From the NCBI GenBank assembly GCA_032718475.1, contig JAUCBJ010003140.1:1-47055 (forward strand): DNA of 47,055 nt, read 5' to 3'. The DNA is from Nemertoderma westbladi. Its lineage: Eukaryota; Xenacoelomorpha; Nemertodermatida; Nemertodermatidae. The notes beneath the pieces are model-generated. The model worked only from the letters and a program-made list of their open reading frames with translations, was not told the DNA's origin and did not search any database. The number at the start of each line of letters is the position of its first letter. The stretch's first letter is position 1. The position numbers and the translations under genes are program-made. Positions 26,701 through 37,280 of this stretch are shown piece by piece.

Positions 26701-29700
26701 CCAGTAGATAATTACCTCACTAACTCAGTAGTGGACCTACAGATAAATGGGTTACCAGTAGATAATTACCTCACTAACTCGGTAGTGGACCTACAGATAA
26801 ATGGGTTACCAGTAGATAATTACCTCACTAACTCAGTAGTGGACCTACAGATAAATGGGTTACCAGTAGATAATTACCTCACTAACTCAGTAGTGGACCT
26901 ACAGATAAATGGGTTACCAGTAGATAATTACCTCACTAACTCGGTAGTGGACCTACAGATAAATGGGTTACCAGTAGATAATTACCTCACTAACTCGGTA
27001 GTGGACCTACAGATAAATGGGTTACCAGTAGATAATTACCTCACTAACTCGGTAGTGGACCTACAGATAAATGGGTTACCAGTAGATAATTACCTCACTA
27101 ACTCGGTAGTGGACCTACAGATAAATGGGTTACCAGTAGATAATTACCTCACTAACTCAGTAGTGGACCTACAGATAAATGGGTTACCAGTAGATAATTA
27201 CCTCACTAACTCAGTAGTGGACCTACAGATAAATGGGTTACCAGTAGATAATTACCTCACTAACTCGGTAGTGGACCTACAGATAAATGGGTTACCAGTA
27301 GATAATTACCTCACTAACTCAGTAGTGGACCTACAGATAAATGGGTTACCAGTAGATAATTACCTCACTAACTCAGTAGTGGACCTACAGATAAATGGGT
27401 TACCAGTAGATAATTACCTCACTAACTCGGTAGTGGACCTACAGATAAATGGGTTACCAGTAGATAATTACCTCACTAACTCAGTAGTGGACCTACAGAT
27501 AAATGGGTTACCAGTAGATAATTACCTCACTAACTCGGTAGTGGACCTACAGATAAATGGGTTACCAGTAGATAATTACCTCCCTAACTCGGTAGTGGAC
27601 CGTACCTACAGATAAATGGGTTACCAGTAGATAATTACCTCACTAACTCAGTAGTGGACCTACAGATAAATGGGTTACCAGTAGATAATTACCTCACTAA
27701 CTCAGTAGTGGACCTACAGATAAATGGGTTACCAGTAGATAATTACCTCCCTAACTCGGTAGTGGACCGTACCTACAGATAAATGGGTTACCAGTAGATA
27801 ATTACCTCACTAACTCAGTAGTGGACCTACAGATAAATGGGTTACCAGTAGATAATTACCTCACTAACTCGGTAGTGGACCTACAGATAAATGGGTTACC
27901 AGTAGATAATTACCTCACTAACTCAGTAGTGGACCTACAGATAAATGGGTTACCAGTAGATAATTACCTCACTAACTCGGTAGTGGACCTACAGATAAAT
28001 GGGTTACCAGTAGATAATTACCTCACTAACTCGGTAGTGGACCTACAGATAAATGGGTTACCAGTAGATAATTACCTCACTAACTCGGTAGTGGAACGTA
28101 CCTACAGATAAATGGGTTACCAGTAGATAATTACCTCACTAACTCGGTAGTGGAACGTACCTACAGATAAATGGGTTACCAGTAGATAATTACCTCACTA
28201 ACTCGGTAGTGGACCTACAGATAAATGGGTTACCAGTAGATAATTACCTCACTAACTCGGTAGTGGACCGGACCTACAGATAAATGGGTTACCAGTAGAT
28301 AATTACCTCACTAACTCGGTAGTGGACCTACAGATAAATGGGTTACCAGTAGATAATTACCTCACTAACTCGGTAGTGGACCTACAGATAAATGGGTTAC
28401 CAGTAGATAATTACCTCACTAACTCGGTAGTGGACCTACAGATAAATGGGTTACCAGTAGATAATTACCTCACTAACTCGGTAGTGGACCTACAGATAAA
28501 TGGGTTACCAGTAGATAATTACCTCACTAACTCAGTAGTGGACCTACAGATAAATGGGTTACCAGTAGATAATTACCTCACTAACTCGGTAGTGGGCCTA
28601 CAGATAAATGGGTTACCAGTAGATAATTACCTCACTAACTCAGTAGTGGACCGGACCTACAGATAAATGGGTTACCAGTAGATAATTACCTCACTAACTC
28701 AGTAGTGGACCTACAGATAAATGGGTTACCAGTAGATAATTACCTCACTAACTCGGTAGTGGACCTACAGATAAATGGGTTACCAGTAGATAATTACCTC
28801 ACTAACTCGGTAGTGGACCTACAGATAAATGGGTTACCAGTAGATAATTACCTCACTAACTCAGTAGTGGACCTACAGATAAATGGGTTACCAGTAGATA
28901 ATTACCTCACTAACTCGGTAGTGGACCTACAGATAAATGGGTTACCAGTAGATAATTACCTCACTAACTCGGTAGTGGACCTACAGATAAATGGGTTACC
29001 AGTAGATAATTACCTCACTAACTCAGTAGTGGACCTACAGATAAATGGGTTACCAGTAGATAATTACCTCACTAACTCAGTAGTGGACCTACAGATAAAT
29101 GGGTTACCAGTAGATAATTACCTCACTAACTCAGTAGTGGACCTACAGATAAATGGGTTACTAGTAGATAATTACCTCACTAACTCAGTAGTGGACCTAC
29201 AGATAAATGGGTTACTAGTAGATAATTACCTCACTAACTCGGTAGTGGATCTACAGATAAATGGGTTACCAGTAGATAATTACCTCACTAACTCAGTAGT
29301 GGACCTACAGATAAATGGGTTACTAGTAGATAATTACCTCACTAACTCGGTAGTGGATCTACAGATAAATGGGTTACCAGTAGATAATTACCTCGCTAAC
29401 TCGGTAGTGGACCTACAGATAAATGGGTTACCAGTAGATAATTACCTCACTAACTCGGTAGTGGACCTACAGATAAATGGGTTACCAGTAGATAATTACC
29501 TCACTAACTCAGTAGTGGACCGGACCTACAGATAAATGGGTTACCAGTAGATAATTACCTCACTAACTCAGTAGTGGACCGGACCTACAGATAAATGGGT
29601 TACCAGTAGATAATTACCTCACTAACTCAGTAGTGGACCTACAGATAAATGGGTTACCAGTAGATAATTACCTCACTAACTCGGTAGTGGACCTGCAGAT

Positions 29701-30173
29701 AAATGGGTTACCAGTAGATAATTACCTCACTAACTCAGTAGTGGACCTACAGATAAATGGGTTACCAGTAGATAATTACCTCACTAACTCGGTAGTGGAC
29801 CTACAGATAAATGGGTTACCAGTAGATAATTACCTCACTAACTCAGTAGTGGACCGGACCTACAGATAAATGGGTTACCAGTAGATAATTACCTCACTAA
29901 CTCAGTAGTGGACCTACAGATAAATGGGTTACCAGTAGATAATTACCTCACTAACTCGGTAGTGGACCTGCAGATAAATGGGTTACCAGTAGATAATTAC
30001 CTCACTAACTCGGTAGTGGACCTACAGATAAATGGGTTACCAGTAGATAATTACCTCACTAACTCAGTAGTGGACCTACAGATAAATGGGTTACCAGTAG
30101 ATAATTACCTCACTAACTCGGTAGTGGACCTACAGATAAATGGGTTACCAGTAGATAATTACCTCGCTAACTC
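20706..30173. repeat. 54-bp intronic tandem array, right block, overlapping the exon end
   Basis: This is the same 54/59-bp array as 10549-17752, resuming after the hAT insertion. Rare variants occur in clusters: ctcgct copies at 21.3-24.6 kb, cagaaaaatgg at 23931, 24211 and 24589, and gttactagtag at 29.16-29.33 kb. The last repeat runs through the 5' splice site to 30173, so the last 11 coding bases of the exon (GAGTTAGCGAG on the minus strand) belong to the unit. With the left block there are about 300 copies. Confidence 0.95.
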
Positions 30174-31395
30174 CTTCATCCTCGTTTCCGTAATCCATAT
30201 AGACGACGTTGTATCGACCGGCGGGTGTCCTGCTGACGACCCTCGCCCTGTACCAGTTCCCATCCTCGGCGAACCGACACCCGACAATGTCCCCCACCGA
30301 GGGCCGAACCTGGGCCATCCCCCCGCATCCCGCCATCCCCGTCGCCACCTCTTTCAGCGCCCGCTCTGTGATCGCGTCGTTGATGTTTACGAATATCGAG
30401 TCGAACCCCGTCGCCATGACGAAGTTAACGCGAAACTTAGAGCCGACGGCTAGTCGGTCCCGGGCGTGTTGGGTAGCAGAGGCACCGGCGGTGTGTTGGG
30501 GGGCACCGACGGTGTGTTGGGGGGCACCGGCGGTGTGTTGGGGGGCAGCGGCGGTGTGTTGGGGGGCAGCGGCGGTGTGTTGGGGGGCACCGGCGGTGTG
30601 TTGGGGGGCACCGGCGGTGTGTTGGGGGGCACCGGCGGTGTGTTGGGGGGCACCGACGGTGTGTTGGGGGGCACCGGCGGTGTGAAGATTAGTACTGCTG
30701 GTGACAGACTCAGCAACCTGGTGCTTCACCAACTGCGTCGATAGATCCCAGGCGACGCTGCCGTCCTTAAAGAAGAGCTTAAGGAAGAACTTCCCACTCT
30801 GTTGGGCTACAGGGCCCTGGAAGCGAGCGAGAAACAGCTGCTGGGAGTCCAGCAGGGTCTTACAGTTAGAGACGGCGTCGGGAGACCAGGAGGGGGCACC
30901 GCCTAGCGGCCGGATTCCGTGGAGGGCCGCGTGGATCGCCTGTCTGGGCACCGTGGTCAGGTCTGCGCTCATTGGCCGGACTTTATCCATGGTGGTCACA
31001 TCGCTGTTCCCGAAGTCTATGTAGTGGACCTTGAGTGGCGGACCAACCGAGACGACCTCGGCTCGGGCCCATTCATCCGCGTAGAGAGAAGCGACCAGCT
31101 GTCCGACCTCCACGGACGCGGGGGCCGGACACCCGGACGCATAGGTCGTCAACTTCCCGGACATCTCGCAGAATCGCTCCGTGTTGCCCGGGGTGACGAG
31201 TTGCACGTAGAAGGAGGTCGGCGTGTTGTAGTGTGGGATTAGGATATCAACCGGGGCCGTTGGGGGTGTCTGGTTGGGGACGTGGGCGGCCGAGACGAGT
31301 TGGCTGGAGGGGCCGATAGTAAGCGATCGGCCAGCATGCGCCCGGGCAACTGCTATGGGCACAGCGAGGGGAGAAGAATGAGCTTCGGCAGGAAT
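30163..31395 (-). CDS. Multi-Tudor-domain protein, upstream exon (411 residues)
   Basis: This exon encodes one complete extended Tudor domain (about residues 49-200, core YIDFGN near 125-130). Then come a linker of ten 7-residue repeats (HTAGAPQ type, about 238-305) and the first half of a second Tudor domain (about 314-411, with WYRARV and YMDYGN). The second half of that domain lies in the last exon at 8473-10437. The 3' end is fixed by the donor GAG|GTAATT. The 5' end is placed at the acceptor ttatttatgttccag|ATT, giving phase 0, because Tudor proteins of this kind usually have more N-terminal sequence. The alternative is translation from the ATG at 31404-31402 (MFQIPAEAH). Together the exons give at least 1,065 residues with four Tudor units. 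No further upstream exon was found in the window. Confidence 0.85.
30481..30684 (-). repeat. in-frame 21-bp coding minisatellite, 10 copies
   Basis: The plus-strand unit is ggcaccggcggtgtgttgggg, repeating every 21 bp from 30481; the tenth copy ends at 30684. On the coding strand it gives HTAGAPQ with V and A variants. It is G-rich on the plus strand and open in several frames, which produces spurious antisense reading frames. It forms the flexible linker between two Tudor domains. Confidence 0.92.
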
Positions 31396-31433
31396 CTGGA
31401 ACATAAATAATTGTATATCGCAACACAACCTTA

Positions 31434-31658
31434 GTTCCTTGTGTTATCCAACACAAGAGTTCCTTGCGTTATCCAACACAAGAGTTCCTTGCGTTATCCA
31501 ACACAAGAGTTCCTTGCGTTATCCAACACAAGAGTTCCTTGCGTTATCCAACACAAGAGTTCCTTGCGTTATCCAACACAAGAGTTCCTTGCGTTATCCA
31601 ACACAAGAGTTCCTTGTGTTATCCAACACAAGAGTTCCTTGTGTTATCCAACACAAGA
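31434..31658. repeat. 25-bp tandem array of hairpin-forming units, 9 copies
   Basis: Nine 25-bp units start at 31434, 31459 and so on to 31634. Each contains an inverted repeat, CTTGTGTT atcc AACACAAG (8-bp arms, 4-base loop). The first and last two copies are perfect. Inner copies have CTTGCGTT. On the minus strand, the sense of the Tudor gene, that change gives a G-U wobble and keeps the stem. On the plus strand it gives a C-A mismatch. The array starts 37 bp upstream of the proposed acceptor of the 30163-31395 exon. Confidence 0.9.
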
Positions 31659-31881
31659 GAAGTACTGAGTAGGTAGACAAAGTGTGCGGTAAAAAAGCAT
31701 TTATAGAAGAACTGCCATAAAGTTTTCTTACAGATTGGAATTCATTAAAATTCATGCAACATCAACAGTGAAATCAGTTATCTCAAAATGCGATGAATAT
31801 ATATATATATATATATGTTGCAGGTTTTAAGCGAAATTAGTGATTAACATTAATTCCTAGGAAATAAGCTAAAAACCTTAA

Positions 31882-33497
31882 GGGGGGGGTACACCCCCCC
31901 TCAGGTCAAAATTTTCATTTTTTGTTTTTTTATTTCATCTAGAGTAGAATTTAATGCGGATTTCAAATCTGGAAACGGCTTAGCGAGATCTCTTTTACTT
32001 CTCGAGTAATGGCTGGTTTTCCGTCTGTATGTCTGTCTGTCTGTCCATCGAAATATTAAAAAGGGCATAAAATAAGCAATCTGAAATGTTTACTGTTAAT
32101 ATTTTTCTTAATGTCGATGTCTGTTTTAATATTTGGAATTATCTAATCACTATGTCTGTATCTCAGTCTGTCTCTCAGTTTGTCTGTCTGTCTGTCTGTT
32201 TGTATGTCTGTCTGTCTGTCAACATGTCCGTCAAATTTTAATTAATATATATTTAATAGATATTTGTGAGTTTTGTATTACATATTGAACAGTTGTCCAA
32301 TGGACTAGTTGTCTACTAGTAATAACAAATGTGAACAATCATATAACAATAGCTAGTAATAATTATTCTGGGAAACAACCATAAACTTATTTTTTTTTAA
32401 TTCCGCAGGCTCTGAGAATAATTCACGTGCTGCGCGAAGTCTTCATGTGCAGCATGAACTTTTCATGTGCCGCGTGAAGGCTTCTCATTCTGATCAAAAA
32501 GCTTTCCGAGGTGCTCGATTAATTAACGTGCTTTATGAAGAATTTAAGTGCTACGTGAAACCTTCACCTGCTGCGCAAATGTCTCACGTGCTGCGCGAAG
32601 GTTTCACGTGCTGCGCAAAGCTTAATGTTCTGTGTAAAGGCTTATTATAAAATTATGTGGAAATTTTTATATAATTTTGAATGTTTCTTAAGGTTGTCTC
32701 ATTATTCCATGACTATTTATTACTAAATGACGAAATAGTATGCGATCAAATCAATTCGCCAAAATGAAATTTGTTCACGTGCTGCGCGAAGTGTTTTTTG
32801 GCAAGCACTCTAAAATTATTTTAACAGGTTGTTAAAAGTGGGTAGGGGTTTTTTTTGAACCAAATTTCATGAAATCCATTGAGAAATCACAAAATATGGA
32901 TAGGGGATAACCAATGGAAAAAGAAAAGGAGATACCAGTACTGAAAATAGCGGGAACATTTGAAATATATTGTTCTTAAACTTTAAATGCGTTTATCTCG
33001 GAATTGTATTTTTCACATTCAAAATACTACTACTCAGCCATTTCTTAACCAATTTTCGAAATTTTTTTTTTGTTTGATTTCTTTTCGGGTTTTGATCAAA
33101 AGTTATCGGTTAGAATTTTGAATTGTGCCATATTAATTTCTTGAAATTAGTTAATATCTATTAAGTAATAATTAATATTAGTTAATAATATTTAAAAAAT
33201 ATTTAAGACCTAAATAAAAAATGTAACCGATAAGTTTTGTGGAGCCGAGGATGCTGATTCAGAAAAACCAAGTTTCGAAAATTTTCGCCCAAAATTGTGA
33301 GACTAGTAGTGTTTTTAGTGAAATTAACAATTTCGCTGGTGGCCGCTAGAGGGCGACGCAAATTTGAAAATTTTTTTTTTGAACCCAATCTTTGGCCATA
33401 TGTTAATCCCCCGAAAGGTGTAAAATATACAAAATTACACACAAGCAGAAATTATAGCCATTTGCAAAAAAGGTCCATAGGGGGGTGTACCCCCCCC
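31882..33497. mobile_element. TTAA-flanked non-autonomous DNA transposon (copy 2)
   Basis: The termini are an 18-bp inverted repeat, ggggggggtacacccccc, at the left and its reverse complement at the right. Each is flanked by TTAA (31878-31881 and 33498-33501). There is no transposase. Internal features are TGTCTG simple repeats (32020-32050, 32160-32225), a degenerate ~20-bp array (32421-32640) and a block at 32948-33016 (agcgggaa, tttgaaa, aaatgcgtttatctcgg) shared with the element at 18680-20168. Both the ends (TTAA-GGGG ... GGTAC) and this block tie the two together. The superfamily is piggyBac or Kolobok; the sequence does not decide. Confidence 0.85.
32421..32640. repeat. degenerate ~20-bp tandem repeat with CACGTG motifs
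   Basis: About ten decayed copies of a ~20-bp unit related to ttcacgtgctgcgcgaagg lie inside the TTAA element. One more isolated copy is near 32776-32795. Well-kept copies contain the E-box palindrome CACGTG. An open frame across it is an effect of the repeats and not a gene. Confidence 0.7.
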
Positions 33498-33501
33498 TTA
33501 A

Positions 33502-34140
33502 AAAGCTAGGAAATTAGGAAATATCGAAGGAAATAAGGTGAATAACCATAATATACTTGCTGACGGACCAGTATACCTATCTGCCCTGCCTGCCTTATCA
33601 ATTGTGACTTAAGAGTTTAACCATCGGCGGATGACGTTGGTTAAGATTTATCGATTACAATTCCGAGTTTAACCAGTACGGCAACCAGCGGCGGCGGGAC
33701 AACGTCGTCTACGATTTATAAAAATTAACATTTATTTTCTATTTTTATAATTTTCTAATCTAAAAATAAACGTTTAGGCCTATATTATATTTCTAATAAT
33801 TTTCTAATCTAAAAATAAACATTTCAATAGTAATAATACTGGTAGACAGTTTAAAACATATTTATTTTTTATAACTGAACATTAGACTTAATAATACTAG
33901 TCTATTTATTTGTAAACTATTGATATCTATTGATAACTATTGAAACTATTTATATCTAAACTATCTAAACTAAGACTATTGTCTATTTATTACATCAAAA
34001 TCCACTGTTGTGGCATCTCAATTTGCACTGTACATTGTTTTTATAACATTTACATTTCCATGATCTACACCTGGGTGCTCTCTTCCAGTTGCATTTCATC
34101 ATTACTTGGCCCCCCGACACAGACTCCAAACGAACTGTAT
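33502..34140. other. AT-rich non-coding stretch with short duplications
   Basis: No gene is supported. Two short duplications are visible. One is gagtttaacca followed by a GGCGG / GACGT-rich segment near 33610-33720. The other is ttttctaatctaaaaataaac near 33753 and 33802. A short open frame starting at 33940 reads into the LINE copy that begins near 34141 and is not a gene. Confidence 0.6.
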
Positions 34141-36534
34141 GTCTCTGGAAATGGATTGTTTTCGGCTGGAACCCAGTTCAAGAAGCGAACTGGAAAGCTA
34201 TGGACTCATAGTTGACCCAGTGGTCACAAGTCCCAGATAGACCATATCCTGTTTCGTAGGAAATACAGGAGCTCTATACTAGACTGTAATGCATTTACAC
34301 TACGACCCTTCTCCAGTGATCACCGCCTTATTGTGGCCAAGGTAAGACTTAGTCTGCGTGCTAGCAGAACAACGAAATCTACCTTGCCGCGGCATGACTG
34401 GTCCTCTCTGTTGCAACAGCCAAGTGTGAGATCCAGCTTCGCACTACAGCTGAGCAACAGGTATGAGGTTCTTGCCTCTGAGGCGGCAGATCACTGTGAG
34501 GGCTATACTGCCTTTACAGAAGCAGTTAAGTTAGCAGCTGCAGAAACAGTTCCTGTATACCCTCGAAACAGGAAAAGGGCCCCCTGGACTGACAACAAAA
34601 TTCAGAAGTGCCGAAATGACCTCTACAAGGCGCAGAAAGAGTCCCGACTCAAACAGACTACAGCGGCCAAGAATGCAGTTAAGGCTGCATCTAGGTCCCT
34701 GAACAGGCAGTATTCTGTTAATCTACAGGAGCTAATAAACCAACAGGTTGATGCCATCAATGATGCTGACGACAGCAGGTAATCATCCCAGGCATGGAGA
34801 TCGATCAACTTGCTTGCTGGTCGAAAAAGCCAACCAACCACCAAGGTTAAGGCTGAATCACCAGCCGATCGCCTCAATGGTTGGAAGGCCCACTTTGAAA
34901 AGCTCCTCAATAATGACAGGGTATTGCCTGATAACTTTATAGAAGTAAAGGTGTCTGAGTCTGTACTCCCAGATATTCCCATTGGCGATATCTCCTTTGC
35001 AGAAGTGAAGGCTGCTGCAAAGAGCATTAAAACCAATCGTGCCAGTGGAGTAGATGGTGTTCCCCCTGAGGTCTTTAAAATACCTCAGTGTTTAAAGCTC
35101 ATCTATCCCATCATAGTAGACATGTACCGAACAACAAGAGTCCCACAAGAAATGAAAACAAATAAGTTGGTGCCAGTTCCCAAGAAGGGCAACCTAACAC
35201 TCTATGGTTCTTTTCGGGGAATCTCATTGATCTCGATTGCTGCAAAGCTATACAATAGAATTATATTAAATCGCATCAGGGATCCCATTGAGAGACTGCT
35301 CCGTGGAAATCAGAATGGGTTCCGTAAAGGTCGTGGGGCCATGGAGCCCATTTTGGCACTTAGAAGGATAATTGAAGAGTTATCAAAAAAGAAAGACAGG
35401 CATCTGGCTGTTATCTTTGTTGACTTCTTCAAGGCCTTTGATTCAGTCTCTCGCTCACGTATGTTCAGCATACTTTCATTATATGGGATTCCTGATGAAA
35501 TTATTGCAGCAATTAGATCAGTATACGATGGTTCGACAACATTTGTGTCTACTGTTGACGGTGACACAGAACCATTTGAAGTGTTATGGGGCGTCCTCCA
35601 AGGAGACACACTTGCACCATTCTTGTTCATAATTGTTGTTGACTATGTTCTACGCATGTCCTTAGATCATCATAATGATGATGGGGTGATGATAACTCCA
35701 CCTACTGGCTCCAGAAGTCGAGGAAATCCTGCCAAGTACCTAACTGATCTAGACTTTGCTGATGACTTAGGAGTACTCTCAGAATCACTAGATAGAGCCC
35801 AACAGCTCCTCAGCTCATTAGAACATGCTGCTTCTAGTGTTGGTCTTTTTATTAACTCCAGAAAGACCAAAATTTTGACAGTTAACTTTGAAAGTCCTCA
35901 GCAAGTCTCTGATCGGATGAGCATAAGCTCAAAGGATGGTATGCTTGAGCATGTGTACGACCTCCGTTACCTGGGATCATGGATGCGGAAGTCAGGTGAG
36001 GACCTTCGAATACGTAAGGGAAAGGCATGGGCAGCCTTGAATAGGCTTGCCAGGATTTGGAAGTCATCGAGAATTAATCAGAAACTTAAGGTCCGATTAT
36101 TTAGAGCAGCAGTAGTTCCAGTACTCCTCTATGGGAGTCCATGCTGGGCTCTAACTGCTGAGGACACCAAATCTCTGGATGGCACATTCACAAGAATGCT
36201 ACGCCGGGTTCATTGTGTCAAGTACAATGCACACATCTCCAACCAGACACTATATAACATTGGAGGTGTCTCATTGGTTCCCCCAAGCTTGACACTAGAA
36301 CAAAACCGCCTCCGCTTTGCAGGACATTGCTTTCGCCGTGAGGACCAGCCAGTGCATAATCTTGTACTTTGGCAGCCTCATGGAGTGAATAAGCATGGTG
36401 GACAGCCCATGACTTTCTTGAGACGCATCTTAAAGGACACTGGCCTTGAAGATGCGGATGATCTAGCAAATGTCATGGGTGATAGGGAGTTGTGGCGGTG
36501 CAATTTTATCGATAAGCCGGCACAGCATTCCTAA
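34141..36534 (+). pseudogene. LINE endonuclease/reverse transcriptase, truncated with two stops
   Basis: A single frame runs from 34141 to the stop at 36532-36534. It is interrupted by TGA at 34213-34215 (Gly in the other copy) and TAA at 34780-34782 (Gln CAA in the other copy). It keeps the end of the endonuclease domain (QIDHILF is Gln-Ile-Asp here too, then SSDHRLIVAKV). It also keeps the whole RT, with DFFKAFDSV, GVLQGDTLAPFLF and the catalytic FADD. The C-terminal region has RLRFAGHCFRR and a WQPHG motif. The longest intact stretch is the RT part after 34782. It cannot make a full protein. The clade is RTE-like by motif memory only. Confidence 0.88.
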
Positions 36535-36571
36535 AAATGCAGCTGCAATGCTGCATGCCCATCCTAGTAGT
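34141..36571 (+). mobile_element. 5'-truncated LINE copy, plus orientation
   Basis: The sequence matches the minus-strand LINE at 39229-41658 almost base for base (2,431 against 2,430 bp). It lacks the 5' UTR, the N-terminal region and the first part of the endonuclease. The homology starts at tctctggaaatgg, the usual result of incomplete reverse transcription. The 3' end is a short (TAG) tail at about 36563-36571, like the (TAG) tail of the other copy. I found no clear target-site duplication. Confidence 0.88.
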
Positions 36572-37280
36572 AGGTACCGGTACTACTTTACTAAAAGACA
36601 GTATATATATATAGTAACAAATGTGAAACCAGTCTCCTATCAAAAATGAAACGTAACTACAAATAAACACTTTAATAACTGCACGAATAACTATCCTATA
36701 TATTAGAAAATACAGGACTTTTAGTCCGCCGAAAGGGGTAAGTCTACATACTAAATTTGATAAAAATAAAGGGTTTCAGGATTTAAACGCTGTACCCGGG
36801 GAAACACAGCCCCATCATCAGCAGTTTACTTTTAGTCCCTACCCTATCTAACTACAGCACAGTACCAATTGACCAATATAATACAGGAAATGAAACCAAT
36901 AATACTGAAATAGAGAAATAAAACAAATCAGACCGGTAGTAAATAGATGAAACCCAAAAACTGATACCACTAAAGGCTAAATAAAATACATGAAACCAAA
37001 ATAAGAATGAACCCAAATGAGAATAGTGACCAAATAGTGAACTACTATATCTAACCTGCATAACAAATAAATATATAATGGCTGTATTGCACAGTCTAAT
37101 AATAGATATGTTATATAATGGTATGAATACAGCAGTAAATCTACTCATACAACGTTGACAATCTATTTGTATTATAGATACTAGAGCAACCCTGTATAAA
37201 CCATAACAACAATGCTATTATAGGCCGACTGACTATAGCTAATGTCACCTGCTGCTGCTCTTCTAATACTGTTGGTATAT
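36572..37280. other. non-coding spacer
   Basis: AT-rich sequence lies between the plus-strand LINE tail and the 89-bp array. It has a short (TA) run at about 36601-36613. A minus-strand open frame at 36852-37148 is hydrophobic and low in complexity, with no recognisable domain or splice support, so I do not call it. Nothing else is visible. Confidence 0.6.

Larger units (their letters stand above)
10438..30162 (-). other. 19.7-kb GT-AG intron of the Tudor gene, filled by a tandem array
   Basis: The donor is GAG|GTAATT: the exon ends at 30163 and GT is at 30162-30161 read on the minus strand. The acceptor is ttcctcctacag|GTGGTG, with AG at 10439-10438. Both sides are phase 0. Joining them reads MDYGNEDEGVSE then VVRLPENVARIPYQGVRC, which matches the continuous extended-Tudor pattern of DYGN followed by Leu/Pro-rich helix and PxQ..C. 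That match is the main support for the intron. Nearly all of it is the 54-bp array plus one inserted transposon. Only about 110 bp at the 3' end is unique. Confidence 0.85.

Noticed and set aside
10549-30162. Recursive splicing ratchet points (AG directly followed by GT) in each 54-bp unit
   Set aside because: TGTAG is followed by GTCCAC, a poor donor, so the zero-length exon model is weak. Kept only as the 21-nt microexon idea.
10575-30453. Many plus-strand open frames of the DLQINGL type, up to 384 codons (26461-27615)
   Set aside because: They come from the 54-bp repeat being open in one frame. Each is cut by the 59-bp variant at TYR-stop, they lack independent start context, and they lie antisense in an intron.
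30209-31242. Open frames with CWGAPAV or GGVLGGT repeats over the 30163-31395 exon
   Set aside because: Out-of-frame readings of the 21-bp coding minisatellite and of the real Tudor exon.
31439-31676. Three overlapping plus-strand frames of RYPTQEFL / SNTRVPCVI type
   Set aside because: Product of the 25-bp hairpin array, which is open in all frames over nine copies; not a gene.
33940-34215. 91-codon open frame ending in the LINE endonuclease
   Set aside because: Its first two-thirds are AT-rich flank and only the end is LINE sequence in frame; a fusion by chance at the truncation point.
36852-37148. 98-codon minus-strand hydrophobic open frame
   Set aside because: AT-rich sequence with no domain, no splice or promoter support; chance open frame.
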